A stretch of 64,000 nucleotides of DNA from JAVBMP01 sp031552195 (GCA_031552195.1 JAVBMT010000018.1:27724-91723); one strand, 5' to 3'; positions 27,601 to 36,308 are shown, counted from the stretch's first letter. Notes: a model not told the origin generated them from the letters alone. Numbers and translations are program-made.

Positions 27601-27780
27601 CGTTGCGGCCAGGAAATAAACAAGGCAGGCAAAACTCAGCATTATTCCGAGAAATAGCAGAAAATCAAGTTTTGTGTCAGCCACAAAACCATAGAACGCG
27701 GAAAATGCCAAAAAGCTCAAACCGAGCAATAAGGCAAGCAGCACGCGCAAGGAAACAGGTTTCCTTTTATGTGTCGTCAT
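24619..27780 (-). CDS. Membrane hybrid sensor histidine kinase (PAS-GAF-PAS)
   Basis: Sensor kinase of 1053 residues. Two N-terminal transmembrane helices (about 12-30 and 38-62) lead to a HAMP-like linker. A PAS domain follows with a Cys-rich insert (C160, C172, C175 in CDFCPN), then a GAF domain around residues 245-400 and another PAS domain. HisKA carries H548 in SHEMRTP, followed by HATPase_c (DTGIGI, GGTGLGLAI). Two receiver domains have acceptors D839 (FIDWNMPDMDG) and D981 (FMDIHMPEMDG), both with intact acidic pockets. No HPt domain is present; the separate HPt gene at 29234-29617 is the closest candidate partner. The Cys-rich PAS hints at redox or metal sensing. The signal and output are unknown. 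Confidence 0.92.
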   Translation of the reverse strand: MTTHKRKPVSLRVLLALLLGLSFLAFSAFYGFVADTKLDFLLFLGIMLSFACLVYFLAATFIIKPIEQFSRDMETIAESGAAAGGGSFSLSEISTLYASLNELLQKVHRSRTSTGVLQHIIDGIDAYVYVTDPETDEILFINSKMAEHYGISGNAVGQTCWKVLQSGFTRRCDFCPNYKLEKNPDEPITWEEHSTVTGHYYRNTDAIIDWLDNTKVHLQHSVDITHTKVTEAALQKRLEQQELMSALSQSFISSADVSDLIMNALRMTGEFMGLSRAMVGVLDNETGVMSFQYAWYDAAQGLPPVSGVPVPFAEGQIEYEAFIKDKKPYLICNDTGATNDFDFMAEFGVKAILITPLYVKGVFWGVLGIDDCQRTRDWGDSDIYLMNLIGSVISGAISRSMTEEELLRMSAIVDSSPAFVAYLGAGGSIAYVNKGAMEISGYSEEEFKEGGITMLLDDQFKDYVLGTLIPQVREIGRLNFEIPIRRKDGAIRAMSVSVFKTDTKAYGFGLISSDITEKLQMERELIEAKEQAEQSSHAKGDFLSRMSHEMRTPMNAIIGMTNIALSAKEAEKKEYCLQKISDASNHLLGVINDILDMSKIEANKFELSMSELRFEKMLMRVVNVVNFRVDEKHQRLKLNIDSNVPHSFVSDEQRLAQVITNLLSNAVKFTPERGSVTLNVRKIDENESGLCHLRFEVEDTGIGISPEQQAKLFRSFEQADGGIARKFGGTGLGLAISKSIVELMGGRIWVESELGLGAKFIFVIPAQRGTDGDAFVLNSAVDWNNLRVMAVDDAPDVLEYFINFASAVGFNCATASSGGEALRVLEENSDRPFDVLFIDWNMPDMDGIDLTRKIRSKFGEHVFIIMISASQWNELEEDAKEAGVNRFISKPLFASALLDAITLGLAPKSGASTGETGEENPETGIFAAKHILLAEDVEVNREIVADLLEYTGLNIDYAENGQEAYDAFASKPDFYDMIFMDIHMPEMDGLESTRLIRAFPHPRARAIPIVAMTANVFREDIEKCLHAGMTDHVGKPLNMEDVMLKLRKYLDRG

Positions 27781-27937
27781 TGCGCCATCTCCGCCAATTT
27801 CCCAACCGACTGCACCAGTAGCTATAAATTACCCACTAACTGATAGTAACATAAACGCTGCAGCAACGTAAATAGCTTTCACGGCATATAATTTTGAAAA
27901 GCCGCCAGGCTGGGAAAAAGCGGCCGGAAAAGGGTGG

Positions 27938-29119
27938 TCAGTCAACTTTCTTCGCGCTGCTTCCGCGCGCGCGCAAAGAATAAATATGTTTATGCCTGCC
28001 GGGCGGCGTGGCATTGATCTGGTGCAATATATCAAGGGCCAGCAGTAATTCTTCCGTAAGCTGGCGCATGGTCTGGCAATAAGTGAAAAGCTGCATCATG
28101 CGGTGAATGGGAAGCTCTTTAAGGGAATTTTCACGCGAAGCGGCAAGCTGCTCTTCAACCGCGGCCACGCTTTTCGTCAAGGCGCGCACCAGGTCAGGCC
28201 TGGGTTTTTTGGGTTCCTCGCCTCCAAGGTGAAGCAAGGTTTTGACTATAAAATCGCCCAAGGTGCGCAGTTCCGGATCAAGCTCTATTTTATAGTCTTT
28301 TTCATCATATTCGTTCAGCGCGTCCAGCATGTTGCGCATGGCGTCAACCGCGCGTTCAATTACCAATATCTGAACTTCCATGACATTATGCTCATATTTG
28401 TAAATATAAGCTTCATTTTTCACCACCTTTGACAAACGCCCTCGGTTTCCGCCGGCGATCATGCCTATTCCCACCAGGGTGTTGGGCGAAAGCTGGTGCT
28501 GCCCGTTGAGGAAGGAATCGACCAGCCGGCCAAAAATGGAAGCGCAGTAGCGGAACTGCCGTTTCAGGTCGTTACGCAGGGTGTCGACCATGCGCACCGG
28601 CCAGATCGCGAAAGTCACCACAAAAGCCACACCGACGCCAAGGGCTATTTCAATGACCATCAGCACGCCGAACTTGACCGCTCCGCGTATCATAACCGGA
28701 TCTATTTTGGTAAGCAGGTAGCCGCTTTGCGACAAAAAGGAAAAACCGCCCAGAAGCACCATGCAGGTTCCTATGGACGCCAGCATATAGCGGGTTCCAT
28801 AGCGCGTTATGTAAGACCCGACGGCGGTTATGAAAAAGATGACCACACCGAGTTCCAGCGGCCTGGGCGGAGCGACAACCAGCAGGACGACGCCTACAAT
28901 GGCCCCGAGCCCCATGCCGCTTAAACGCAAAATGCCGGCTTGGACGGATTCGGCCACGCTTATGCCTTGCATGGCTATTATTGTTGAGACGACAGCCCAG
29001 ATCGCGAAGGGAGACCCCAGCAGCAAAGAAAGGAAGTAGGCGATGATGCACGCCAGCCCTGTCTTGATGGAGTGCTGGACGTGCGAAACGAGAGGAGATT
29101 GTTTTTTGCGTTGTTGCAT
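27938..29119 (-). CDS. FUSC-family (aromatic acid exporter-like) membrane protein
   Basis: Inner-membrane protein of 393 residues. The N-terminal ~185 residues hold about six hydrophobic helices, including FAIWAVVSTIIAMQ and GAIVGVVLLVV typical of FUSC/ArAE proteins. The C-terminal ~200 residues are soluble and mostly helical. Relatives are proposed efflux or permease-like components, but few have proven substrates. It is one repeat only, about half the length of the 650-700-residue AaeB/YccS type, so it may work as an oligomer. No strong ribosome binding site is seen. It is flanked by signalling genes with no evident operon partner. Confidence 0.78.
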   Translation of the reverse strand: MQQRKKQSPLVSHVQHSIKTGLACIIAYFLSLLLGSPFAIWAVVSTIIAMQGISVAESVQAGILRLSGMGLGAIVGVVLLVVAPPRPLELGVVIFFITAVGSYITRYGTRYMLASIGTCMVLLGGFSFLSQSGYLLTKIDPVMIRGAVKFGVLMVIEIALGVGVAFVVTFAIWPVRMVDTLRNDLKRQFRYCASIFGRLVDSFLNGQHQLSPNTLVGIGMIAGGNRGRLSKVVKNEAYIYKYEHNVMEVQILVIERAVDAMRNMLDALNEYDEKDYKIELDPELRTLGDFIVKTLLHLGGEEPKKPRPDLVRALTKSVAAVEEQLAASRENSLKELPIHRMMQLFTYCQTMRQLTEELLLALDILHQINATPPGRHKHIYSLRARGSSAKKVD

Positions 29120-29233
29120 TGCCGGAAAATTTGATTCGCGTAAATTGAAATCAACCGGCCGTGTATTTTTAGGCCGTTAACCCGCCCGGGTTCTTCAAGC
29201 CCGACTGTTCGGGCCTGAACCGCCTGAAAAAGT

Positions 29234-29617
29234 TCAGTTCAAAGCTTTAAGCTTTTCAAGCCCTTCCGCTGAAAGCTTCAGAACAGACGCCATTTCCGAG
29301 GCGAAAATTTCGAAAGCCGCGTCAATGGCGGTTTTATCTTCACCCTTGCAGGCATGTTCCAATTCCAGGCAGGCGTTAAAAAGCGCGGTTGCGCCAAATG
29401 TTCCGGCCAGGCCTTTAAGGGTGTGGGCTTCACGCTCCGCCTCCGGCAAAGATCCAGCGGCGAGCATCTTGCGCATGTTCGGCACGGCTTCGGTATAGCT
29501 GCCCGTAAATTTTATCATGAGTTTTTCATACAGGCCGGCATTATTGGCCAGGCGTTTCAAAGCCTCGTCGATCTCAAAATCCGGAAAAAACTCTTTAAGG
29601 GCGCTTACCTTGTCCAT
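29234..29617 (-). CDS. Stand-alone HPt phosphotransfer protein
   Basis: Small helical protein of 127 residues with the histidine-phosphotransfer signature AHTLKGLAGTFGA; the phosphorylated residue should be H65. It has no other domain. It would shuttle phosphate between hybrid kinases and response regulators. It lies 23 bases after dxs on the same strand, at the end of the isoprenoid-containing run, and 1.5 kb upstream of the 1053-residue hybrid kinase, which lacks its own HPt. AAGGGA precedes the ATG. The partnership is inferred from position and from the missing domain. Confidence 0.88.
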   Translation of the reverse strand: MDKVSALKEFFPDFEIDEALKRLANNAGLYEKLMIKFTGSYTEAVPNMRKMLAAGSLPEAEREAHTLKGLAGTFGATALFNACLELEHACKGEDKTAIDAAFEIFASEMASVLKLSAEGLEKLKALN

Positions 29618-29640
29618 GTTCTCATCCCTTATATTTCAAA

Positions 29641-31593
29641 TTACTTCCTGACTTCTTTAGTCAGGAAGGTTTTTATTTCACATTTTATTCCTGGAGTGTC
29701 AAGGCCGAAATCCGCGCGCAGCAATGCGCTTTTTCCGTGTTCGATGAATTGGTCAGGCAGGCCGGCAAGATGAACTTCGCAAGCCGCCGCAAGGCCTTCG
29801 GCATTCAAAAGTTCCAGCACGGAAGATCCGAAGCCCCCAAGAAGGGTGTTTTCCTCAACCACAAGCAAATAATCGCATTCACGCGCCAGCGCGCAAATGG
29901 ATTCTTTGTCAAGCGGCTTAAGCCAGACGGGGTCAAAAACCGATATGTCCACGCCTTCTTCAGCGAAAAGCTGGTCCGCAGCCTCCAGGGCCGGGTATAA
30001 CATTGAACCGGTTGCCAATATAGCCACTTTTTTAATATTGTCATCCTGTTTTTTCATTTTCCGGACAAATTCGCCCCGACCGACCGGCAGAAACCCGTCA
30101 TCCGCCCCCTGCCCGCCCAGCCCGGAAACGGTTCTCGCCGGGCAGGCGCCGCGCGGGTAACGCAGGCTTACCGGGGCGTTCAGGCTGAAAGCGGTGGCTA
30201 AGGCGCGCCTGAGCATATTCTGGTCGCGGGGCGCCAGCATATTCATATTGGGAATATGCCGCAAATATGAAATATCAAAGACGCCGTGGTGCGTCGGTCC
30301 GTCTTCGCCGACCAGCCCCGCCCGGTCAAGGCAGAGCACCACGGGCAGGTTTTGCAGGCAAACGTCATGCACTATCTGGTCGTAAGAACGCTGCATGAAA
30401 GTGGAGTAGACGGCAACCGCCGGCTTGAAGCCCTGGGCCGCCAAACCGGCGGCGAAAGTCACGGCGTGCGGTTCGCATATCCCTACATCAACAAAACGGT
30501 TGGGAAAACGCCTGGCAAAGGCTTCCAGGCCGGTTCCTTCCGGCATGGCGGCGGTTATGGCCACAATTTTATTGTCTTTTTCCGCCAAATCGCAAAGGGT
30601 TTCGGAAAAAACAGAGGTATAGCTTGGTTCCGAACCCGCCGAAATGTCTATAAGGCCGGACGTCGCGTTAAAACAGCCCACCCCGTGGAAGCAGGTGGGG
30701 TTTTCTTCCGCCGGGGCGTAGCCTTTGCCCTTGCGCGTGAGAACATGCAAAAGCACAGGCTCGCCAAGGCTTGCGGCCAGCCTGAGGCCGGTATCCAGAT
30801 CATGCAGGTTGTGCCCGTCTATCGGCCCGATATATTTGAAACGCAGAGCCTCAAACAGGATGCCGGGCGTGAAAAATGTCTTGAAGCTGCTCTTGCTGCG
30901 CCGGGCCACCTCGAACATATCTTCGCCGATACCGGGAATGGAGCGCAGAAAGCCCTCGACTTCGCGCTTCACGCGGCGCGCCCAGCGAGAGGAGGCGTTG
31001 CGGCTGAAAAAGAAGGAAAGCGCCCCGACATTGTTGGAAATCGACATTTCGTTGTCGTTCAGAACCACAATGAGTTTTTTACCCATCGCCCCGGCCTGGT
31101 TCATAGCTTCGTAAGCCATGCCCGAAGTCAGCGCGCCGTCGCCGATCACGGCGACCACGTTATAGTCCTGCCCGGAAAGGTCACGGGCCATCGCCATGCC
31201 CAGGGCGGCGGAAATGGAAGTTGAGGCGTGGCCGACCCCAAAGTGGTCGTAAGGGCTTTCCGAACGGCGCGGGAAACCGCTTATTCCTCCCTTGCGCCTG
31301 ATGGTGTGGAAAACGTCGGCCCTTTCGGTAAGCAGCTTATAGGCGTAAGCCTGATGCCCGACGTCCCAGATGATTTTATCGCGTTTGGGGTTGAACACGC
31401 GCAGCAAGGCCATGGTAAGCTCCACCACGCCCAAGGATGGGGCCAGGTGCCCGCCGTTCCGCGACACGGTGTCTATGATGCGGGCGCGCAATTCACGGCC
31501 CAGAAGCTCCAGCTGATCTTCAGAAAGAGAAGCCACGCCATAAGGCCCGGGCAGGTTTTGCAGAATGGAGGACGTCAGGCCGGCGCCGGGCAT
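29641..31593 (-). CDS. dxs: 1-deoxy-D-xylulose-5-phosphate synthase
   Basis: First enzyme of the methylerythritol phosphate pathway: condenses pyruvate and glyceraldehyde 3-phosphate with thiamine diphosphate. The 650-residue protein has the transketolase-like layout: the N-terminal H-box NGGHLAPSLG, the thiamine-Mg motif GDGALTSGMAYEAMN, the central pyrimidine-binding domain (EPHAVTFAAG) and the C-terminal transketolase domain. The ATG overlaps the ispA stop by one base (ATGA), so the two are translationally coupled. It belongs to the ispG-to-hpt run and provides precursor for IspA. Confidence 0.96.
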   Translation of the reverse strand: MPGAGLTSSILQNLPGPYGVASLSEDQLELLGRELRARIIDTVSRNGGHLAPSLGVVELTMALLRVFNPKRDKIIWDVGHQAYAYKLLTERADVFHTIRRKGGISGFPRRSESPYDHFGVGHASTSISAALGMAMARDLSGQDYNVVAVIGDGALTSGMAYEAMNQAGAMGKKLIVVLNDNEMSISNNVGALSFFFSRNASSRWARRVKREVEGFLRSIPGIGEDMFEVARRSKSSFKTFFTPGILFEALRFKYIGPIDGHNLHDLDTGLRLAASLGEPVLLHVLTRKGKGYAPAEENPTCFHGVGCFNATSGLIDISAGSEPSYTSVFSETLCDLAEKDNKIVAITAAMPEGTGLEAFARRFPNRFVDVGICEPHAVTFAAGLAAQGFKPAVAVYSTFMQRSYDQIVHDVCLQNLPVVLCLDRAGLVGEDGPTHHGVFDISYLRHIPNMNMLAPRDQNMLRRALATAFSLNAPVSLRYPRGACPARTVSGLGGQGADDGFLPVGRGEFVRKMKKQDDNIKKVAILATGSMLYPALEAADQLFAEEGVDISVFDPVWLKPLDKESICALARECDYLLVVEENTLLGGFGSSVLELLNAEGLAAACEVHLAGLPDQFIEHGKSALLRADFGLDTPGIKCEIKTFLTKEVRK

Positions 31594-32501
31594 CAGCTTA
31601 CCCGCTCCACGGTATATACGGCCAGGCGCTGCAAGAACACCACCTCGTCGGCCATAGAGGGTTCAAGGTAGGAAAGGAGCACGTTCACAGCCCGCTCCGC
31701 CTCACGCCTGGCCTGTTCCGCGCTTTTTTCCAGGCCGAGCAAGGCTGGGTAGGTGCGTTTCCCGCTGGCGGCGTCTTTACCGGCGGTTTTGCCAAGCACG
31801 GCCGCGTCTCCTGTTTCGTCAAGGATATCATCCGTTATCTGGAAAGCCGCCCCGAACGCTTCCCCGTATTCGCCGATATTTTTTACGTCATCTTCGGAGG
31901 CTCCGGCCAGAATGGCCCCGCTTACGCAGGCCGCCCGCAAAAGCGCCCCGGTTTTCAGGGCCTGCATCCGCCGCACGTCTTCAAGCCCGCCTGCACCGGA
32001 TCCGGTGTACTTCATATCAAGGAATTGCCCGCCGACCATGCCTGAAGAACCGGCGGCCGCGGCCACTCCGGCCATGGCACGCAAAACCAGGGCCGGGGCC
32101 ACGCCGTGTTCCGCGCTTTGCGACATAAGCCAGAAAGCGTCGGTAAGCAGGGCATCTCCGGCCAGAATGGCCGTAGCCTCGTCAAAACGCTTGTGGCTGG
32201 AAGGCTTTCCCCGGCGCAAATCGTCGTTATCCATGGCCGGAAGGTCGTCGTGGATAAGGGAATAGCTGTGAATACATTCCAGCGCGGCGGCGAAGGGCAT
32301 GGCCGCGTCTTCCTTCAAGCCGAACAGCGACGCGCAGGAAAGGCAGAGCACCGGGCGGATGCGCTTGCCTCCGGCCAGAAGGCTGTAATGCATGGCCGCG
32401 CGCAAGCCTTCCGGCATGGCGGACAAAGGTCCAGCATTGAGGCAACCGGCCAGATAACGCTCCACAGTCTCCGCTCTTTTACCAAGTTCAACTTTTGGCA
32501 T
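31593..32501 (-). CDS. ispA: Farnesyl/geranylgeranyl diphosphate synthase
   Basis: Head-to-tail prenyl transferase of 302 residues that extends dimethylallyl diphosphate with isopentenyl diphosphate. The first Asp-rich motif is HDDLPAMDNDD and the second is TDDILDE, with the basic GGKRIRP motif ahead. The product length is probably C15, as in short-chain bacterial enzymes, but this cannot be fixed by eye. It sits between xseB and dxs, a common bacterial arrangement, and overlaps the dxs start. Confidence 0.94.
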   Translation of the reverse strand: MPKVELGKRAETVERYLAGCLNAGPLSAMPEGLRAAMHYSLLAGGKRIRPVLCLSCASLFGLKEDAAMPFAAALECIHSYSLIHDDLPAMDNDDLRRGKPSSHKRFDEATAILAGDALLTDAFWLMSQSAEHGVAPALVLRAMAGVAAAAGSSGMVGGQFLDMKYTGSGAGGLEDVRRMQALKTGALLRAACVSGAILAGASEDDVKNIGEYGEAFGAAFQITDDILDETGDAAVLGKTAGKDAASGKRTYPALLGLEKSAEQARREAERAVNVLLSYLEPSMADEVVFLQRLAVYTVERVS

Positions 32502-32533
32502 AAAACATCCTTCATCACTGCAGCAAGTTATGT

Positions 32534-32776
32534 CTATTCATCTTCTTCCGGCAAGACAAAATTCTTCAAACCGCCTTCACTGTGCGCCAGCACTTCATGT
32601 CTGGCTTTTTCCAGCATCGACCGGCAGCTTTTGGCCAGTTCCAGGCCTTCCTTGTAAAGCGCCACGCTCGCTTCCAAGGGTATTTCCGCATTTTCCAATG
32701 CTGAAGTAACCTCTTCCAGGCGTTTCATGCGCTCTTCAAAATTCGCCTCGGGCGTTTTGCTCACTGTCTTTACCAT
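32534..32776 (-). CDS. xseB: Exodeoxyribonuclease VII small subunit
   Basis: Small helical protein of 80 residues with the family core FEERMKRLEEVTSALENAEIPLEASVALYKEGLEL. It binds XseA to form ExoVII, which degrades single-stranded DNA to oligonucleotides. It is 32 bases upstream of ispA and just two bases after the first M23 gene in transcript order. Its partner xseA lies about 2 kb upstream in the same run, separated by two M23 genes. Confidence 0.93.
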   Translation of the reverse strand: MVKTVSKTPEANFEERMKRLEEVTSALENAEIPLEASVALYKEGLELAKSCRSMLEKARHEVLAHSEGGLKNFVLPEEDE

Positions 32777-32778
32777 AA

Positions 32779-33762
32779 TTATTTTTTCTTTTTGGCCGGA
32801 GCCGGAATAAAGGGTTCGGGGTTAACATATTCCCCCAGCACGTAAAGGGCAAGATGCAGATGCGGCCCGGTCACCCGCCCGGTTTTTCCTACAAGGCCTA
32901 CAATTTCCCCGGCCTTGACCCTGTCGCCCTTTTTCACGTTCAGCGCCGACATGTGCATATAAACAGTTTTTACCCCAAGGCCGTGCTCAAGCACAACTAT
33001 TTTGCCGGCGTAATAATAGTCGGCGGCAAGAACGACGACCCCTTCGGCGCAGGCCTGGATTTTCACGCCGGTAGCCCCGCGCAGGTCAAGCCCCTTATGC
33101 GGGTCGCGCGGCTGGCCGTTGAAAACCCGGCGCACCCCGTAAGGGCTGCTTACCGTGCCGGGAACCGGGCGCTTAAGCATGGGCGTAGTGCCGCCCCATA
33201 AACGTTGCGGCATTACGCCTTCAAGCGCCGATTTCATCTCTTTGCGTTCTTTTTCAATGCGTTCCGTCATTTCTTCCGGCGGATCAACATATTTCGGCTC
33301 CACTCCCAGTTCCTGCACCGGGTAGGCGCGCCTGGTCACCTTTATATGCGCCTTGTACGGCGCGGCTGAAGCGGCGGCCGAAGCCCCGGCGGCGGAAAGC
33401 CTTCCGGGTTTTTCAACGCGCCTGAAAGATGCCGCCGTCTCATTTTTTCCGGAATAGGCCATAATTTCAAGCAAAAAATCTTCATCCGGGCAATCAAGGG
33501 GCACAGACAATAAAAACTGGCCGGCCCGGCGTTTTTTATCCCCGCCCGGCTCGAGGGGAACGTCAAGCTCCTTTCCCCGCCAGTGCGCGCGCACCGAGCT
33601 TATTTCCGGACCGGCCGCTATAAACACGGCAAAGGCTTCGCCGTCGCCGGCCTTATCCGGGTGGCTTACCTCAAGCTGCGCTGATGAAGATGCCGCCAGG
33701 GCGCTGGGGGCGAAGACCAGGCAGAAAATAGCCAGGGCAAACGAAATCAGGCGCTTATTCAT
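32779..33762 (-). CDS. M23-family metallopeptidase-like envelope protein (copy 1)
   Basis: Secreted protein of 327 residues with an N-terminal signal peptide (basic start, hydrophobic core ending APSALAA). An Ig-like N-terminal half follows, then a C-terminal LytM/M23 domain with the metal-site patterns HKGLDLRGATG and GPHLHLALYV. Such enzymes cut peptidoglycan cross-links or control amidases. It is clearly a paralogue of the next gene: RRAYPVQ-L-VEPKYVDPP, NGQPRDPHKG and KTVYMHMS occur in both. Its start overlaps the upstream paralogue's stop by eight bases. Confidence 0.88.
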   Translation of the reverse strand: MNKRLISFALAIFCLVFAPSALAASSSAQLEVSHPDKAGDGEAFAVFIAAGPEISSVRAHWRGKELDVPLEPGGDKKRRAGQFLLSVPLDCPDEDFLLEIMAYSGKNETAASFRRVEKPGRLSAAGASAAASAAPYKAHIKVTRRAYPVQELGVEPKYVDPPEEMTERIEKERKEMKSALEGVMPQRLWGGTTPMLKRPVPGTVSSPYGVRRVFNGQPRDPHKGLDLRGATGVKIQACAEGVVVLAADYYYAGKIVVLEHGLGVKTVYMHMSALNVKKGDRVKAGEIVGLVGKTGRVTGPHLHLALYVLGEYVNPEPFIPAPAKKKK

Positions 33763-34768
33763 TTTTTACTCCGGAAGACTTAGCCTCCTGAACGATATCC
33801 GGCATGAAGGGCAACGGGTTCACCGAACTTCCCATAACATTGAAGCCTAAATGCAGGTGCGGGCCTGTAACCCGGCCGGTTGACCCGACAAGGCCAACGA
33901 GCTGGCCGGCCTGAACGGTGTCGCCTTCGTTCACCTTGATTTCGGAAAGGTGCATGTAAATGGTTTTGACGCCCAGCCCGTGATCAAGCACCACCACGCG
34001 CCCGGAGTAATAGTGTTCCGCCGCGAGGGCCACGGTTCCGGACGCGCAGGCCTTTACCGGATCGCCCTCAATTCCGTCCAGGTCGATTCCCTTATGCGGG
34101 CTGCGCGGCTGGTTGTTAAAAACCCGCCTTGAGCCGTAAACGCTGGTCAGGTCTCCTGGAAGCGGCCTTTCCAGCTTCAACGCGCCGTCACCAGCCTCCC
34201 ACAGAAAATTCGGCGAAATATGGCGCAGAACGGCGCCCATCTCTTTGCTCTCACGCTCGATCCGTTCCAGTTCCGAGGCCGGAGGGGCAACATATTCCGG
34301 CTTCACCGTGAGTTTTTGCACAGGGTAGGCGCGCCGTTCCACCGCTATTTCAGCTTGATGCTCCATTGCGGAGGCTAATTCCGGCAAAGGAGATTCCAGA
34401 GCCTCCAGCGCGTTTTCCGCCTGAAATATGGCGGAGGCCTTTCCTTTTGCGGGAAGAATTTTCAGGGCGTAGGATTTTTCCTCACTATCCAGCGGAACGG
34501 CCAACAGGCAGCGTCCTATACGTCCGCCTGGCGCAACTATATCCAGGGGAACCGTAAATTTGTTCCCGCGCCATTCCACGCGCACGGCTTCCGCCTCGCG
34601 TGAAGCGAAAATAACGGCAAAGGCTTCACCATCGCCGCAGGCAGCCGGATGTTCCACGAAAACGGCGCTGACGGCCTGGCGTTCGGCGCTGACGGATTCG
34701 GCCGAGGCCGGAGAAATGCCAAACAGAATAATAAATGAGGCAAGCAAAGGCAAAAATCTGATTTTCAT
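33755..34768 (-). CDS. M23-family metallopeptidase-like envelope protein (copy 2)
   Basis: Secreted protein of 337 residues. It has a signal peptide (MKIRFLPLLASFIILFG, cleavage near ASA), a divergent N-terminal domain and a C-terminal M23 domain with HKGIDLDGIEG, GRVVVLDHGLG and GPHLHLGFNV, which include the His/Asp metal ligands. It is a tandem duplicate of the following gene, with the two copies more alike in the catalytic half. I start it at the ATG at 34768, with AGGTGG just upstream; a GTG two codons earlier overlaps that site. It probably acts on peptidoglycan in the periplasm. Confidence 0.88.
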   Translation of the reverse strand: MKIRFLPLLASFIILFGISPASAESVSAERQAVSAVFVEHPAACGDGEAFAVIFASREAEAVRVEWRGNKFTVPLDIVAPGGRIGRCLLAVPLDSEEKSYALKILPAKGKASAIFQAENALEALESPLPELASAMEHQAEIAVERRAYPVQKLTVKPEYVAPPASELERIERESKEMGAVLRHISPNFLWEAGDGALKLERPLPGDLTSVYGSRRVFNNQPRSPHKGIDLDGIEGDPVKACASGTVALAAEHYYSGRVVVLDHGLGVKTIYMHLSEIKVNEGDTVQAGQLVGLVGSTGRVTGPHLHLGFNVMGSSVNPLPFMPDIVQEAKSSGVKNE

Positions 34769-34795
34769 AACCACCTGATTCTGAAAAATTTCGGT

Positions 34796-36307
34796 TTATT
34801 TGACAACCACTGGCAATACCCCGTCTGACAGCAAAAGGTCAATATCTTCACCGCGATGCGCGCCGGAGGCCGAGCGCAGGAAGCTTCCGTCAGCCAAGCG
34901 CGCCAAGGCGTAGCCTCTCTCCAGCGGTTGCATCGGGTTCAGGCCCGCAAGGCGCAACCACGCGCGTTCCAGGCGGTTTTCCCGTGCATCCATGGCGGAT
35001 GACAGGGCGGCTCCAAGGGCCCCTTCCAGCCCGGCAAGGCGTATCGCGCGCGTTTCAAGCTGGGCCTGGGCCTTTTGCGGCCAGAACTCCAGCGCCCTTA
35101 CCGCGTTTTGCAAGTTCCGGCTTTTAACGGAAAGAACGTTCAGGCGCGCGGCGCGAAGGCGCTGTTCCGCGCTGCCGAGTTTTTCACTCCAGCCCAGCAA
35201 GGTTTTTAGCGGAGAAGAAAGGCGCAGTGAACTCGCAAGCAACAACAGGCGTTTTTCCCTGTTCTCCAGCCCTTGCCGCCAGGCGCGGCCCAAGCCCTTT
35301 TCCGCCTCCGCAAGCCGCCGCTCCCAGCCTTGCAGGGCCCTGGCGGGCGAAGCCAGGCGCAGGGCGTTTTCCTGAAGTCGCAGGCGCTGACTGTGCACTT
35401 GCAATACGCGTTCCTGGTTCCGGCGCATGGCCAGTTCAAGTTCGTCTATTTTCTGCGCGAACTCGCGCCGCTCCGGCCAAAGCAGTTGCGCGGCATGGCT
35501 GGGCGTGGCCGCGCGCACGTCCGCCGTCATGTCGGACAGGGTGAAATCCACTTCATGCCCGATTCCGGCCAAGACCGGCAGGCGGCTTTCAAAAATGGCC
35601 GAGGCCAGTTCTTTGGAGTTAAAGGCCCAGAGATCTTCCAGCGAGCCTCCGCCGCGTATGATTACTATCACCTGCGCGTCGCTTTCGTTGGCCTGCCTCA
35701 AGGCCTTGACCAGAGCCGGAGGAGCCTCCGCGCCCTGAATGGGCAAAGGATAGAAAACTATGCGGCTGCCAAGGCCCCGGTTTTCCGCCACCCGCAGAAA
35801 ATCGTGCAGGGCCGCGCCGCCCGGTGAAGTAAGCAGGGCCACGCGGCGCGGGTTGTCCGGCAGGGGGCGTTTGCGCTCGGCAGCGAAATATCCGGCGGCC
35901 TGAAGCTCGGCCTTGAGGCGCTCGTATTCTTCATGCAGACGGCCCAAACCGGATTTTTGCGCCAGTTCGACCACAAGCTGGTAAACTCCGCGCGCCGGGT
36001 AAACCGTCAGCCGCCCGGCGCATATCACCTCCTGCCCGTTCACGATTACGTCCGCCGGGCCGGCTTGTGGCGCTTCCTCATAGACCTCGCCGGTAAGCGG
36101 ATCAAAACGCCCGGCGTTGTGCTGGCTGTTTCTGAACCATACCGCGGCCAGAGCGGCCTCGTCGTCCTTGAGCGTAAAATACAGATGCCCGGAAGAGGGC
36201 CGGGAAAGATTGGAAACCTGCCCGCGCACCCAGACGTAAGGCAGCGACGCCTCCAGGCTGTTTTTCACCTTGCGGGTGAGTTCCTTTATGCTCAAGATGC
36301 CGTACAT
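34796..36307 (-). CDS. xseA: Exodeoxyribonuclease VII large subunit
   Basis: Catalytic subunit of ExoVII, 503 residues, a little longer than the usual ~450. The N-terminal OB-fold carries WVRGQVSNLSRPSSGHLYFTLKD. The nuclease core has the GGAALHDFLRV, RGGGSLEDLWAFN and ATPSHAAQL motifs. A long Arg/Leu/Glu-rich coiled-coil region of about 200 residues follows, then the C-terminal PLERGYALAR segment. The coiled coil has two similar stretches (RLRLQENALRLASP and RLLLLASSLRLSSP), which may explain the extra length. It is separated by only one base from the upstream SGNH-like gene. Confidence 0.95.
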   Translation of the reverse strand: MYGILSIKELTRKVKNSLEASLPYVWVRGQVSNLSRPSSGHLYFTLKDDEAALAAVWFRNSQHNAGRFDPLTGEVYEEAPQAGPADVIVNGQEVICAGRLTVYPARGVYQLVVELAQKSGLGRLHEEYERLKAELQAAGYFAAERKRPLPDNPRRVALLTSPGGAALHDFLRVAENRGLGSRIVFYPLPIQGAEAPPALVKALRQANESDAQVIVIIRGGGSLEDLWAFNSKELASAIFESRLPVLAGIGHEVDFTLSDMTADVRAATPSHAAQLLWPERREFAQKIDELELAMRRNQERVLQVHSQRLRLQENALRLASPARALQGWERRLAEAEKGLGRAWRQGLENREKRLLLLASSLRLSSPLKTLLGWSEKLGSAEQRLRAARLNVLSVKSRNLQNAVRALEFWPQKAQAQLETRAIRLAGLEGALGAALSSAMDARENRLERAWLRLAGLNPMQPLERGYALARLADGSFLRSASGAHRGEDIDLLLSDGVLPVVVK

Positions 36308-36308
36308 G

